Source: Rhizophagus clarus (lineage: Eukaryota > Glomeromycota > Glomeromycetes > Glomerales > Glomeraceae). From it: a stretch of 64,000 bases of DNA. Below the pieces are notes generated by a model. The model had not been told where the DNA came from and searched no databases. It saw only the letters and a list, made by a program, of their open reading frames with translations. Within the stretch, counting starts at the first letter, position 1; each line of letters opens with the position of its first letter. Shown here in pieces: positions 24,942-37,900 of the stretch. The translations under genes were made by a program, and so were the position numbers. The DNA lies in NCBI GenBank assembly GCA_015698045.1, contig BLAL01000304.1:310001-374000 (forward strand). Reading direction: 5' to 3'.

Positions 24942-25075
24942 ATGGCTTATAGTAACAATAAAGGTAAAAAGCATATTGCATAATTATTTAATAGAAAGTT
25001 AGTATTATCCAAAATTTTAAATCAAATTTGCCAATATAATAAAATTAGTTTCAAGTAATGTCGAGGAATCTAAAG
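24942..25075 (+). other. Predicted first two exons of the array-containing kinase gene
   Basis: Exon 1, 24942-24963, begins with ATG and reads MAYSNNK plus one base before a GTAAAA donor. Exon 2, 25049-25075 (27 nt), follows an AAATTAG acceptor and reads VSSNVEESK, ending one base into a codon before another GTAAAA donor. Both keep the same phase. The only evidence is splice signals and frame consistency with the downstream array and kinase exons, so a different transcription start remains possible. Confidence 0.4.
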
Positions 25076-28000
25076 GTAAAATATATTAAACTCAATTATT
25101 AAACAAAAATTTTTGTAAATGATTTAAATATTATTAAAATTTATATGCTGTAATATTCACATACAATTTAAATAATTTAGCTCGTAAGTTAATATTTATA
25201 ATTTAAATATTAATGGTTTTGGTGTTATTATATAACTTTAGTAATTGATGATAATTGATAATATTATATAGTTGGTAAGTTATCGGTTTTTATTTTATTT
25301 TATTTTATTTTATTTATATACTATACAGATAACTAAATTCTTTGTTTAAATAACTATTTAATAATCAATTATATCATAGATGGTAAGTTAGTATATTTAA
25401 TTATGTATAATATTCATGTGTAATTTAAACTAATTATATTCTTTACTTAAATGCATGTTTAAGATTGTAAGTGTTATTTAATTTACAGTATATACTTTTG
25501 TAATAATATTTGCATCTAATTAACTAATAAATAAATATACTTACTACAGGGTGTAAGTTATATGTTATTTATATTTCTGTCATTTATTGATTTAACTAAT
25601 TAAGTTTTTATTTAAAAAATCATTTAATAATATAGGGAGTAAGTTGTTTATTTAATTCTATTATTACATATTTATATAATATTTACATATAATTTAAACT
25701 AACTAATTTCTTTATTTAAAAAATTATTTGGTAATTTATTTAGATGGTAAGTTATAAGTTGTTCATTTAATTCTATTATTACATATTTATATAATATTTA
25801 CATATAATTTAAACTAACTAATTTCTTTATTTAAAAAATTATTTGGTAATTTATTTAGATGGTAAGTTATAAGTTGTTCATTTAATTCTATTATTACATA
25901 TTTATATAATATTTACATATAATTTAAACTAACTAATTTCTTTACTTAAAAAATTATTTGGTAATTTATTTAGTTGGTAAGTTATAAGTTGCTTATTTAA
26001 TTCTATTATTACATATTTATATAATATTTACATATAATTTAAACTAACTAATTTCTTTATTTAAAAAATTATTTGGTAATTTATTTAGATCGTAAGTTAT
26101 AAGTTGTTTATTTAATTCTATTATTACATATTTATATAATATTTACATATAATTTAAACTAACTAATTTCTTTATTTAAAAAATTATTTGGTAATATAGC
26201 GAGTAAGTTATTTATTTAATTCTATTATTACATATTTATATAATATTTACATATAATTTAAACTAACTAATTTCTTTATTTAAAAAATTATTTGGTAATT
26301 TATTTAGATCGTAAGTTATAAGTTGTTTATTTAATTCTATTATTACATATTTATATAATATTTACATATAATTTAAACTAACTAATTTCTTTATTTAAAA
26401 AATTATTTGGTAATTTATTTAGATCGTAAGTTATAAGTTGTTTATTTAATTCTATTATTACATATTTATATAATATTTACATATAATTTAAACTAACCAA
26501 TTTCTTTATTTAAATAATATAGGGTGTAAGTTGTTTATTTAATTCTATTATTACATATTTATATATAATTTAAACTAACTAATTTCTTTATTTAAAAAAT
26601 TATTTGGTAATTTATTTAGTTAGTAAGTTATAATTTGTTTATTTAATTCTATTATTACATATTTATATAATATTTACATATAATTTAAACTAACTAATTT
26701 CTTTATTTAAAAAATTATTTGGTAATTTTATTTAGTTAGTAAGTTATAAGTTGTTTATTTAATTCTATTACATAATATTTACACATAATTTAAACTAACT
26801 AATTTCTTTATTTAAAAAATTATTTAATAATATAGGGAGTAAGTTGTTTATTTAATTCTATTATTACATATTTATATAATATTTACATATAATTTAAACT
26901 AACTAATTTCTTTATTTAAAAAATTATTTGGTAATTTATTTAGATGGTAAGTTATAAGTTGTTTATTTAATTCTATTATTACATATTTATATAATATTTA
27001 CATATAATTTAATCTAACTAATTTCTTTATTTAAAAAATTATTGGGTAATTTATTTAGATGGTAAGTTATAAGTTGTTTATTTAATTCTATTATTACATA
27101 TTTATATAATATTTACATATAATTTAATCTAACTAATTTCTTTATTTAAAAAATTATTTGGTAATTTATTTAGATGGTAAGTTATAAGTTGTTTATTTAA
27201 TTCTATTATTACATATTTATATAATATTTACATATAATTTAAACTAACTAATTTCTTTATTTAAAAAATTATTTAATAATATAGGGAGTAAGTTGTTTAT
27301 TTAATTCTATTATTACATATTTATATAATATTTACATATAATTTAAACTAACCAATTTCTTTATTTAAATAATATAGGGTGTAAGTTGTTTATTTAATTC
27401 TATTATTACATATTTATATAATATTTACATATAATTTAAACTAACCAATTTCTTTATTTAAATAATATAGGGTGTAAGTTGTTTATTTAATTCTATTATT
27501 ACATATTTATATAATATTTACATATAATTTAAACTAACTAATTTCTTTATTTAAAAAATTATTTGGTAATTTATTTAGTTAGTAAGTTATAATTTGTTTA
27601 TTTAATTCTATTATTACATATTTATATAATATTTACATATAATTTAAACTAACTAATTTCTTTATTTAAAAAATTATTTGGTAATTTTATTTAGTTAGTA
27701 AGTTATAAGTTGTTTATTTAATTCTATTATTAAATATTTACATAATATTTACACATAATTTAAACTAACTAATTTCTTTATTTAAAAAATTATTTAATAA
27801 TATAGGGAGTAAGTTGTTTATTTAATTCTATTATTACATATTTATATAATATTTACATATAATTTAAACTAACTAATTTCTTTATTTAAAAAATTATTTG
27901 GTAATTTATTTAGATGGTAAGTTATAAGTTGTTTATTTAATTCTATTATTACATATTTATATAATATTTACATATAATTTAATCTAACTAATTTCTTTAT

Positions 28001-29895
28001 TTGGTAATTTATTTAGATGGTAAGTTATAAGTTGTTTATTTAATTCTATTATTACATATTTATATAATATTTACATATAATTTAAACTAACTAATTTCTT
28101 TATTTAAAAAATTATTTGGTAATTTATTTAGATGGTAAGTTATAAGTTGTTTATTTAATTCTATTATTACATATTTATATAATATTTACATATAATTTAA
28201 ACTAACTACTAATTTCTTTATTTAAAAAATTATTTAATAATATAGGGTGTAAGTTGTTTATTTAATTCTATTATTACATATTTATATAATATTTACATAT
28301 AATTTAAACTAACTAATTTCTGTATTTAAAAAATTATTTGGTAATTTATTTAGTTCGTAAGTTATAAGTTGTTTATTTAATTCTATTATTACATATTTAT
28401 ATAATATTTACATATAATTTAAACTAACTAATTTCTTTATTTAAAAAATTATTTAATAATATAGGGAGTAAGTTGTTTATTTAATTCTATTATGACATAT
28501 TTATATAATATTTACATATAATTTAAACTAACTAATTTCTTTATTTAAAAAATTATTTGGTAATTTATTTAGTTCGTAAGTTATAAGTTGTTTATTTAAT
28601 TCTATTATTACATATTTATATAATATTTACATATAATTTAAACTAACCAATTTCTTTATTTAAATAATATAGGGTGTAAGTTGTTTATTTAATTCTATTA
28701 TTACATATTTATATAATATTTACATATAATTTAAACTAACTAATTTCTTTACTTAAAAAATTATTTGGTAATTTATTTAGTTGGTAAGTTATAAGTTGCT
28801 TATTTAATTCTATTATTACATATTTATATAATATTTACATATAATTTAAACTAACTAATTTCTTTATTTAAAAAATTATTTGGTAATTTATTTAGATGGT
28901 AAGTTATAAGTTGTTTATTTAATTCTATTATTACATATTTATATAATATTTACATATAGTTTAAACTAACTAATTTCTTTATTTAAAAAATTATTTGGTA
29001 ATTTATTTAGATGGTAAGTTATAAGTTGTTTATTTAATTCTATTATTACATATTTATATAATATTTACATATAATTTAAACTAACTAATTTCTTTACTTA
29101 AAAAATTATTTGGTAATTTATTTAGTTGGTAAGTTATAAGTTGCTTATTTAATTCTATTATTACATATTTATATAATATTTACATATAATTTAAACTAAC
29201 TAATTTCTTTATTTAAAAAATTATTTGGTAATTTATTTAGATGGTAAGTTATAAGTTGTTTATTTAATTCTATTATTACATATTTATATAATATTTACAT
29301 ATAATTTAAACTAACTAATTTCTTTATTTAAAAAATTATTTGGTAATATAGCGAGTAAGTTATTTATTTAATTCTATTATTACATATTTATATAATATTT
29401 ACATATAATTTAAACTAACTAATTTCTTTATTTAAAAAATTATTTGGTAATTTATTTAGATGGTAAGTTATAAGTTGTTTATTTAATTCTATTATTACAT
29501 ATTTATACTATAATATTTACATATAATTTAAACTAACTAATTTTTTTATTTGAAAAATTATTTGGTAATTCACTTTAGATTGTTGTAAGTTATTACCAAC
29601 ACTTTCAATAATTCTAATTAATTCTTAGTTCATTATTATATTCATATAATATTTATTAATAATTTGTTTAACCGAATTTGGCCTTTTTTTAAAAATATTA
29701 TCTATTGCTTTAGTTGGTGAGTTATAAAATATAAACCATCTATTATAAATAAATTTATACAAAACTAAAATTTATATTTATTAAATTTATTAAATTTCTT
29801 ATTAAATTTTAGAGTAAGTCAACACATTACTTTTTTTTTGTAATTTTGAGTTTTGGTACAAAATTTTACGTTTCAATTATTTAAATTATATTTAG
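25076..29895 (+). repeat. Tandem array of intron-like units separated by 3-nt putative micro-exons
   Basis: About 44 consecutive units, mostly 115 bp, with shorter variants of about 80-108 bp. Each unit starts GTAAGTT, carries TTTAAACTAACTAATTTC (branch-like CTAAC) and ends TTTATTTAG or AATATAG. Between the terminal AG and the next GTAAG lie exactly three bases in 42 places, for example CTC 25181, TTG 25272, ATG 25380, GGT 25550, GGA 25636, ATG 25744, TTG 25974, ATC 26089, CGA 26200, TTA 26620, GGA 26836, ATG 26944, GGT 27378, TTC 28354, TTG 28781, CGA 29352 and ATG 29460. The last three spacers are ATTGTT (29579, six bases), TTG (29714) and A (29813). Unit lengths are those of normal introns in this window (65-112 bp). 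A 948-bp higher-order duplication is visible (26523-27285 repeated at 27471-28246). The first six and last three units are diverged in sequence yet keep the junction layout. Confidence 0.92.
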
Positions 29896-31105
29896 ATTTG
29901 GAAAAAGTGAAAACACAATTTTAGACAAATTTATTGAAGAAAAATGGTTAAAATGGATTCCTTATAATCAATTTAAAAATGTTGAATATCTTGATAAAGG
30001 AGGATTTGGTATTATATACAAGGCCATTTGGTTAAAAAGTAGTGGAGAGAAAGAAGTAGCTTTTAAGTGTCTCGATAATTTGAATGAAAGTTTGAATGGA
30101 TTTTTAAATGAAGTATAATAATATATTATTTATTTTTAATTTTATTACAAATCATTTAGGCTAATATATACAATTTCAATTTTTTCATAGTGGGATTGTC
30201 ATGAAAAATGTTTAGGTTCAAGTAGAATTATTAATTTACATGGATTTACAAAAAATCCGGATACTTTGAATTATATGGTAGTAATGGATTATGCAAATAT
30301 GGGAAATTTAAGAAGAAATTTAACAAAAATAATTGAAAATAATTGGAAACAAAGATTGCTCATGTTATATAAAATTATTTCTGGTCTTGAAAAAATACAT
30401 GAGGAAAATCTTATTCATCGTGATTTTCATGATGGCAATATTTTAAATCATGAGGATAAAAAAGATTTGAGTGATAAAAACAAAGTTTTTATTAGTGATT
30501 TAGGATTATGCAAAACTGTTGGTTTTTTAAAAGAATATGAAATTTATGGTGTTATTCCATTTATGGCACCTGAAGTTATAAGAGGCAAACCATATACTCC
30601 AGCTAGTGATATATATAGTTTTTCCATGATTATGTGGGAATTTACATCTGGAATTCCACCATTTAATGATAGAGCACATGATCTTCAACTCAGTATAAGT
30701 ATTTGTAAAGGTGAACGTCCTGAAATTATTGAAAGTACTCCACAATGTTATGTGGATTTGATGAAGAAATGTTGGAATGAGGATCCATTAGAAAGGCCAA
30801 CTGCCAAAAAAGTAGGTAATATTATTGCAAACTGGATTTTTTGTCCTTATGATGAAGATACTTATAAAAGAATTAGTAATGATAAAATCAGTGAAGAATT
30901 AAAAAGTGATATCATGGAATTTATAAATGCACCAATTGGAAATAATAATCTTATTACTAAATCTCATCCACAAGCATATTATACAAGTCGCTTACTTGAT
31001 TTTACTAGCAAAAAAGTAAATGAAACTCTAAAAAGTGAATGTCTAGATTGTACGGTAAATCAAGTGAAAAATGAAAAATTGGATAAAATTATAGAAAGTG
31101 AATGA
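29896..31105 (+). CDS. Protein kinase (TKL-like, Glomeromycotina-expanded type), catalytic exons
   Basis: Two exons, 29896-30112 and 30191-31105, with a 78-bp GT-AG intron, phase 0. From the codon completed by the first A the reading is FGKSENTILDKFIEEKW then IPYNQF, the standard lead-in of this family. The N-lobe has DKGGFGIIYKAIW (glycine loop) and VAFK (lysine). The C-lobe has IHRDFHDGN (catalytic Asp and Asn), SDLGLC (the DFG position), MAPEVIRGKPYTPASDIYS and the family C-terminal motif AYYTSRLLDFTSK. All catalytic residues are present, so an active Ser/Thr or dual-specificity kinase is likely. About 376 residues are certain. The zinc ribbon seen in sister genes is missing; its place is taken by the repeat array. 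With the predicted upstream exons the full product would be 437 aa. The first exon starts one base into a codon, so an upstream exon ending two bases into a codon is required. Confidence 0.85.
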
Positions 31106-33809
31106 TTAGATTATATAGTCGATAATATAAAGTCATTAGGTATGTAATATATACAAAAAAATAGTAATTTACAAATAATTTTATATGTGATTAATTAATT
31201 TATTTAATTATTTAGATATTAAAACTGACAAAAATTAGTATACATTTACAGAATTACGATATATTCATTTTATCAGAGTTATTTAAACACTAAGGCTATA
31301 GAGTAGTAAAATATTTTGCTAGTTTGTAATTCAAATAATTCCTTCCTTTATAACTTACCCAAGTACAGTATTAAATATATGTGTTTTTTTTTTATTTGGA
31401 ATTATTTTAATATAAGGCTAGACTAGTAAAATATTTTACAAGTTTCTTAGTTTGTAATTTAAATAATTCTTTTATGTTGTAACTTATTCGATTATTATAT
31501 TAAATTATCAAGTTTATTTTTTATTTATAACATCCAACAACCGAAGCAATTAAAAAACAATAAATTAAAATATTATTATTATATAAATATTAAATGCATA
31601 AAACTATTCTTAACGAAAAAAAACATTGGTTAAAGTTTTCAAGAATCTAGATCAATATTGTGCAGTATAAATTTGCTCAAAAGCCATTTAATCAGCCATT
31701 TAATCATATATTATAATTATTTAGTTTTTCTAATTTTAAAGGATTTTTCAATCTAAGGCTGAAATAATCAAATATTATTTATTATATGAGCAATCAAATT
31801 TTTTATGTTTGCATTTTAATAAGTGAGTTACAAACCGTCAAATTTTATAACTATCAGACTATCAGTGTTATAACTATCAGTGTATAAGTTTATTATTAGC
31901 TTCAGTTACTAACTTTGATGAAATATTTCTTCGAATAAATTTTTAGCTCATTTCATTAATTTTATCATCTTTTTTGTATACTTATTCATTCTTTTAATTT
32001 ATAATTCTGCTGTATAGTCGTAATGTCGTAATAGGAGTATTTTTTTGTATGACTGCTGCAATCAATATTGTCACCAGATCATATACTTTAAAGCAATAGA
32101 AGCAACAAATTTTAATTTATCTCAATATATAGATTAAATTATATCTAATATTATATCTAATCGTAATATATATAAATACAGAATTCATTAATTTAATAAA
32201 ATTGACAAATGAGGTTGAGCGTCTAAAATACTACTAAAAACAGTGAAATAAATCATAAAAAAGTTGATATCTTGCTTAAGACCAAATATACTGTACTTCA
32301 CATGATACACAAAATTATTTAAATATACTACTTTTCAATATCCTCTCTGAGACTAAATTCTATCAGTGAAACGGATTCTCTAAAAATAAAAAGTAAGCAT
32401 GTAATCAAAATCGTTTCAAAATAGATCTAGTTTATAATTGCTTTTTGGAACTTTAAATTTGTGTGCAGCAACGTATCCTAACAAAAATGGCATTATAAAC
32501 TTTTTTTAAGTGAATTTCTACATGAACCATCATAAAACTTGTGCTAGACTTTTATTGATTAAGAATCTATATTTAATCATTTTTAACAATTGAATAATAT
32601 ATAATCTTTTTTTTTAAAAAAAAAAATATATTTATTCATTAAACTATTATATTTAATGTTATTAGATTTAATTTTAAATTCTTATAGAACTAGTGATTTG
32701 TTTATAATTTATAAAATTATTTGCTTCAAAATTAAAATCTTGAAGCAATGTTAATTAATTTTCTGCGTTGTTCTCTAATGTAACTATGATGAAATTAAGA
32801 ATTCGCTGCCCTATAGCCTGAAATTTTTCAATAATAACTTTGCGTTGAATTATTTTTTCACATCTTTTTTGACTTTGCAGCACTATTCTCTGTTTAATTA
32901 TTTCATCGCCACCGATTTATATATATTTCCCAAAGTTCAGTTCCAGCTAAACGATGTCTAATATCCGTTAGAAGATCGTTAATAAATGTTTGCCAGTATT
33001 TTATGAATCAATTCTTTCACTATTATCCATATAATACATATAATACAATCTAATAAATTCAAAAAAGAAAATTTGAAATGATTGATTAAAGATGATCGTC
33101 ACAAACTAATTATACTGTATATTATCTATGAAACATCTATTATTGTTAGTACATATTGGCCATAGTGGAGAATATTCAGTATGTAGATAACAGATAACTT
33201 TTTTTATTAAATAGTAAAAATTTCTTAATTTATTGTCATTTCATTCAGCTAAATTAAAATGATCAATATTTCTTTCTACGTAAATATATGTTATATATAT
33301 ATATATATATGGATGTTCCAACTTCCAACATGAAAATTACTAGAATTAAGTTGATCATTGATAACAGTAGAAGTATTATCGTTATGCATTTGCGTTTGAG
33401 CTTTTGTTGCTTCACTTTTTTTTGTTTAGGATAATTTTGTCCTTTAACTTTGTTATGTATATAGGTCGTTCAAATAGCTTGAAGGCTTTAACTCTCTCAA
33501 TTCATAATGATAAATGCTTAATAAATAGCATTGAAAAGTTGACTAAAGAAATTTGTACATAACTGATAATATGATACGTATTGATTTACAAATATAAAAT
33601 AGTGATACAAAATAGTAATTGATGAGAATCCCAAAGAGATGAAGTTGTGGATGCATAAGGACTGGAAGGTCATGTATGACAGATATACAGATGTGTATAT
33701 ATTTTTCCGAAGCATAGATTCTTTCAATAACTATGAAATATGAATTTCTTATCATAGGAGTCAGCTGCCGTAAGATGAAATATCTGAATTTTTATCAAAA
33801 TGCCAATAT
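31106..33809. other. 2.7-kb intergenic region
   Basis: AT-rich with no frame over 60 codons that has a recognisable motif. It holds an (AT)n microsatellite at 33291-33310 and several homopolymers. Nothing else is supported. Confidence 0.4.
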
Positions 33810-33935
33810 AATATGTAATGGTCCGCCATTCCATTTTGGTGAGTATCTGAGAAAAGATCACATTCATATAATTCCTTAATTTCATTAAACTGATTATATG
33901 GTACCCATACAATTATACAAATATTATATCGGAGT
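33810..33935 (-). pseudogene. Relic of a kinase N-lobe exon
   Basis: The minus strand from about 33935 reads 'DIIF', then after a frame change 'WVPYNQFNEIKELYECDLFS', followed in another frame by 'NGGPL'. This matches the order 'DIIFEWIPYNQF..IKEI....WKDGPL' of the intact kinases at 49-59 kb. There is no intact downstream exon, so it is a stray decayed copy. Confidence 0.6.
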
Positions 33936-34966
33936 GATGATCAATTTCTTAATTTTTTTCTTGGATATATTATCATGTTACTAGTCCAATTCACAAATTT
34001 TTTTTTCCTGTTACGGCACAATAAAATAATGCTTTCGAAAAAAAAACCTATAACGATATGAATTGATAGCGATCATGCATGTCGATCAACCACTTGTCCT
34101 TACTTAATGCTTTGTTACACGACATTAGTAATATACCGACTGTAACTAACGAATTCCGACTAATAACGAATTTTGTAAGCTTTTCTACATGTTTTAAAAA
34201 TATTTTTACGAAATATAATAAAAGATTATGATGAAAAAATTTTCAAGATTCATAAATTTACAGTGCGAAAGCTTTAATCTGAATAAATACCATAAATTCC
34301 ATAGAAATTAAGTATTACTGATCAAGCAAAGTTCAAAATTTCTTATCTTATCTGTCGTTTTTCTTCTTTATTAATATAATATGTATATAGATTAATTTTA
34401 TTATATCACATCATTACTGATATTTTCTGACTATTTCACGCTTGTCTTATGCTTGCTTCTAAATACAGTACTTGTAAATCTTTGTATTTACTTTAACGGA
34501 CTAAAATTCCATTAAGACTCATGATCTTATATTCATTACTTTTGTAATTTATTGCGGTTTTTTATTTTCGATTATAATATTTTGCTGCACCATATTTTCA
34601 ATTAGTGTTGCGCATAAAAAGCGTAAAGTCTTTTAAATAAAAATTGATTCATTTTAATTGTAAAAGTTAAACGACATATTTTTTAGCCTTGGAATTCTTT
34701 CTATTCTTGTTATTTTGCGCAAATTACAATTACCTCATTTTACAGGAAACTTCTTTTTACAGGAAGGTCATAAATTACGTCATTTGATTTTCAGTGCTTT
34801 TGTCATACATTTTAGGAAATTCCGTCATTCATGTTATTCCTCCCCTTAGAAAATGACAACATATCTGTCCCTATATATATTTTTCGAGTCACATTTTTCC
34901 GAATATAGCTTAATAGCATTAAAAAAAAAAAATTTGTCAAAAAAAAAAAAAAAAAAAAAAAAAAAT

Positions 34967-37900
34967 ATGACGACTCAAATTTACTATAAGAATTATTGTA
35001 AACATTTTAGTAGTGGATGGTGTATACCATGTCTAACTAATTATTTAAAGGAAAATTTCACAGAATGGACTAGTGGGATTAAAAAAATTGATAATTTCAT
35101 TCAAGAAAAGCAATTAAAATTAAAATCTTATCACATTATATTTGAATGGAAACCATACAATCAGTTTGATGAAATCGACGAAATAAGCAAATATGAACTT
35201 GATACATATTATTTAGCAACATGGAAGGATGGTCCATTACGAAAGTATTATGATGATCATAATAGTAAATTTTATTATAAAAGAGATTCGATTAAAGAAG
35301 TTTGTTTTAAAATATTTGCATAATTCACATAATATAGTTGATGATTTTTTAAATAGGGTATGTAATTCTCTACGAATTTGAATGGATATTAGATTTTTTT
35401 TTTTTAATAAAGTAATATAACTGTTCATTATATTTAATAGGTCAATGGATGTTCATATAATTATTTATTGTATGGAATATCTCAAAATCCAGATACCAAG
35501 GATTATATTTTGGTTCTCGATAATAAGTTTTTTGAAAAATATTGAGATATATGTGATGAAATGTACACGGACATCCAGTATAAATGGTGCAAACCATTTC
35601 AAATTGAACAAAACTTTGCTAAATGGACAAGTAGGAATGAAATAATTGATAATTTCATTCAAGTAAAGCAATTAAAAATTAATACACCATCAGATGTAGT
35701 ATTTGAGTGGATACCATACAACCAGATTACTAGAATTGGGGAAATAAACAAAAATGTGCATTCAGCAATATGGAAGGATGGTCCGTTATATTGGAATAGG
35801 TATTGTAAGAAATATATGAGAAAAATTTATTTAGAGGTTATTTTAAAATGCTTCACTTTACATGACTTACAAAATATCACTGATAATTTATTAAATGAGG
35901 TAATAAACTGTATAAACTATAAACTATAAATAATAATTGTTTATTACCAGAGTATTAATTCATTTTTATATTTTGATAGGTTATAGACTATAATCAGTGT
36001 GTATATGGAATATCCCAAGAAAATCTTGACACGAATGATTATTTTTTTGTTTATGGATATAAAAAATGTTCTAAAGATTATTGTGTAATATACAATGAAA
36101 AGAATACAAATGATTTATATAAACGATGTAAACCGCGTCAAATAGAACAATGAACTAGTGAAAATGAAAAAATTAATAATTTTATTCAAGAAAGGCAATC
36201 AAAAGTTAGTGCTTCATCAGATATAGTATTTGAGTGGATACCATATAGTCAATTTAATATAATTAAAGAAATAAACAAAAACATACATTTAGCAATATGG
36301 AAGGATGGTCCATTATGTTGGAATAAATATTGTGGGAAATATATGAGGAAATCAAATAGAAAAATCATTTTAAAATGCTTTAATTCACGTGACTTGCAAA
36401 ATAGTGATGATTTTTTAAATAAGGTATGAACTCTATGTTATATTAACTTCTTATTGTCAGGCATTAACCAATTTTTCAGATCATAGGTCATGACCAATAT
36501 GTGTATGGTATGTCCCAAGTAAATCCTAAAACAAATGATTATTTAATTATTTATGATTATAAAAATTATTTCGAAAGATATTGTGAAATATGTGATAAAA
36601 GTTATACACAATATAAGTGGTGCGAATCATGCTATTTTACAAATTATGCCCGTGGAAATGACGAAATTGTTAATTACATTCAATTGAAAATGAATAAAAA
36701 AAGTGATAAAATATTCATACCATACAATCAATTTAATAAAATTAAGAAAATAAGTGAAGGTGATCTTTTTACAGTATATTCAGCAACGTGGGAATATGAA
36801 GTCGCTTTAATATGTTTCAATGACTCGCAAAGGCTTTTAAATAAGGTATGAAACATTTTTATTTAAGTTTAATGTTCATTTTATTTAGTAATGCATACTT
36901 ATAATTTAATAGGTTAAAGAAATAGATATGAATAGGCTCAAAATATATGGTATATCTCAAAATCCAATTAGAAAAGTTTATATTTTAGTTCTTCAATATG
37001 AATATTGTACAGAATATGACAAAATATACTGTAAAAATTGTGGTGAAAAATATGTTCATATTAATTATATGTGGCGTAAAAAATGTCTAATAATTAAAAA
37101 TGTTATTAATAGCAACAATGAAAAGGTTGATGATTTAATTAAAGAAATGCGATTAAAGATAAATTCTTGTTTTAATATAGTATTTGAGTGGATATCATAT
37201 GATCAATTTAATTACATTAAGAGATTAAGCAAAGGCGGATTTGCTACTGTATACTCAGCCATATGGAAGGATGGTCCATTAAGATATGACGTTCATAAAA
37301 AAATGTATGTAAGAGTCTCAAGTAAAAAAGTTGCTTTAAAATGTATAAATAACTCACAAAATATAAATGGTAAATTCTTAAATGAGGTATGAAATTCTTT
37401 CATAAATTTATTGTAATTAACTAAATACTTTTTTAAAAATTAACACCATATATTTTAAAAATACTAGGTTAAAGAGTATTCTATTAATAAAATGAATGAT
37501 ATTCTTAATGTATATGGAATTTCGCAAAATCCAGATACAAAAGACTTTATTATAGTTCTTGAATTTGCAGAAGGTGGAAGTTATAATAATTGGATGAATA
37601 AAAATTATGAAAATTTTAATTGGAAAAATAAATTGCAAACATTGTTTAGTATCATTAAAGGTCTCAAAGAAATTCATCGAAAGCAGAAAGTTCATTATGA
37701 TTTACATTCGGGAAACATAATTTTTAACAAAAAACTTAAATACTCTTAATAAAAAATCATTATTTATATCTGATATAGGATTATGTAAAGACGTGAATAA
37801 TACGAGTATGTAAAAATTTATGGAGTTATTCCTTATATGGCTCCCGAAGTGTTAAGAAGTAAAACTTACACTCAAGCAGCTGATATATATAGCTTTGGTA

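Noticed and set aside
25076..29895. CRISPR-like or centromeric satellite interpretation of the array
   Set aside because: CRISPR is excluded (eukaryote, 115-bp units, 3-base spacers). A plain satellite is possible but does not explain the AG-NNN-GTAAGT layout kept in diverged edge units.
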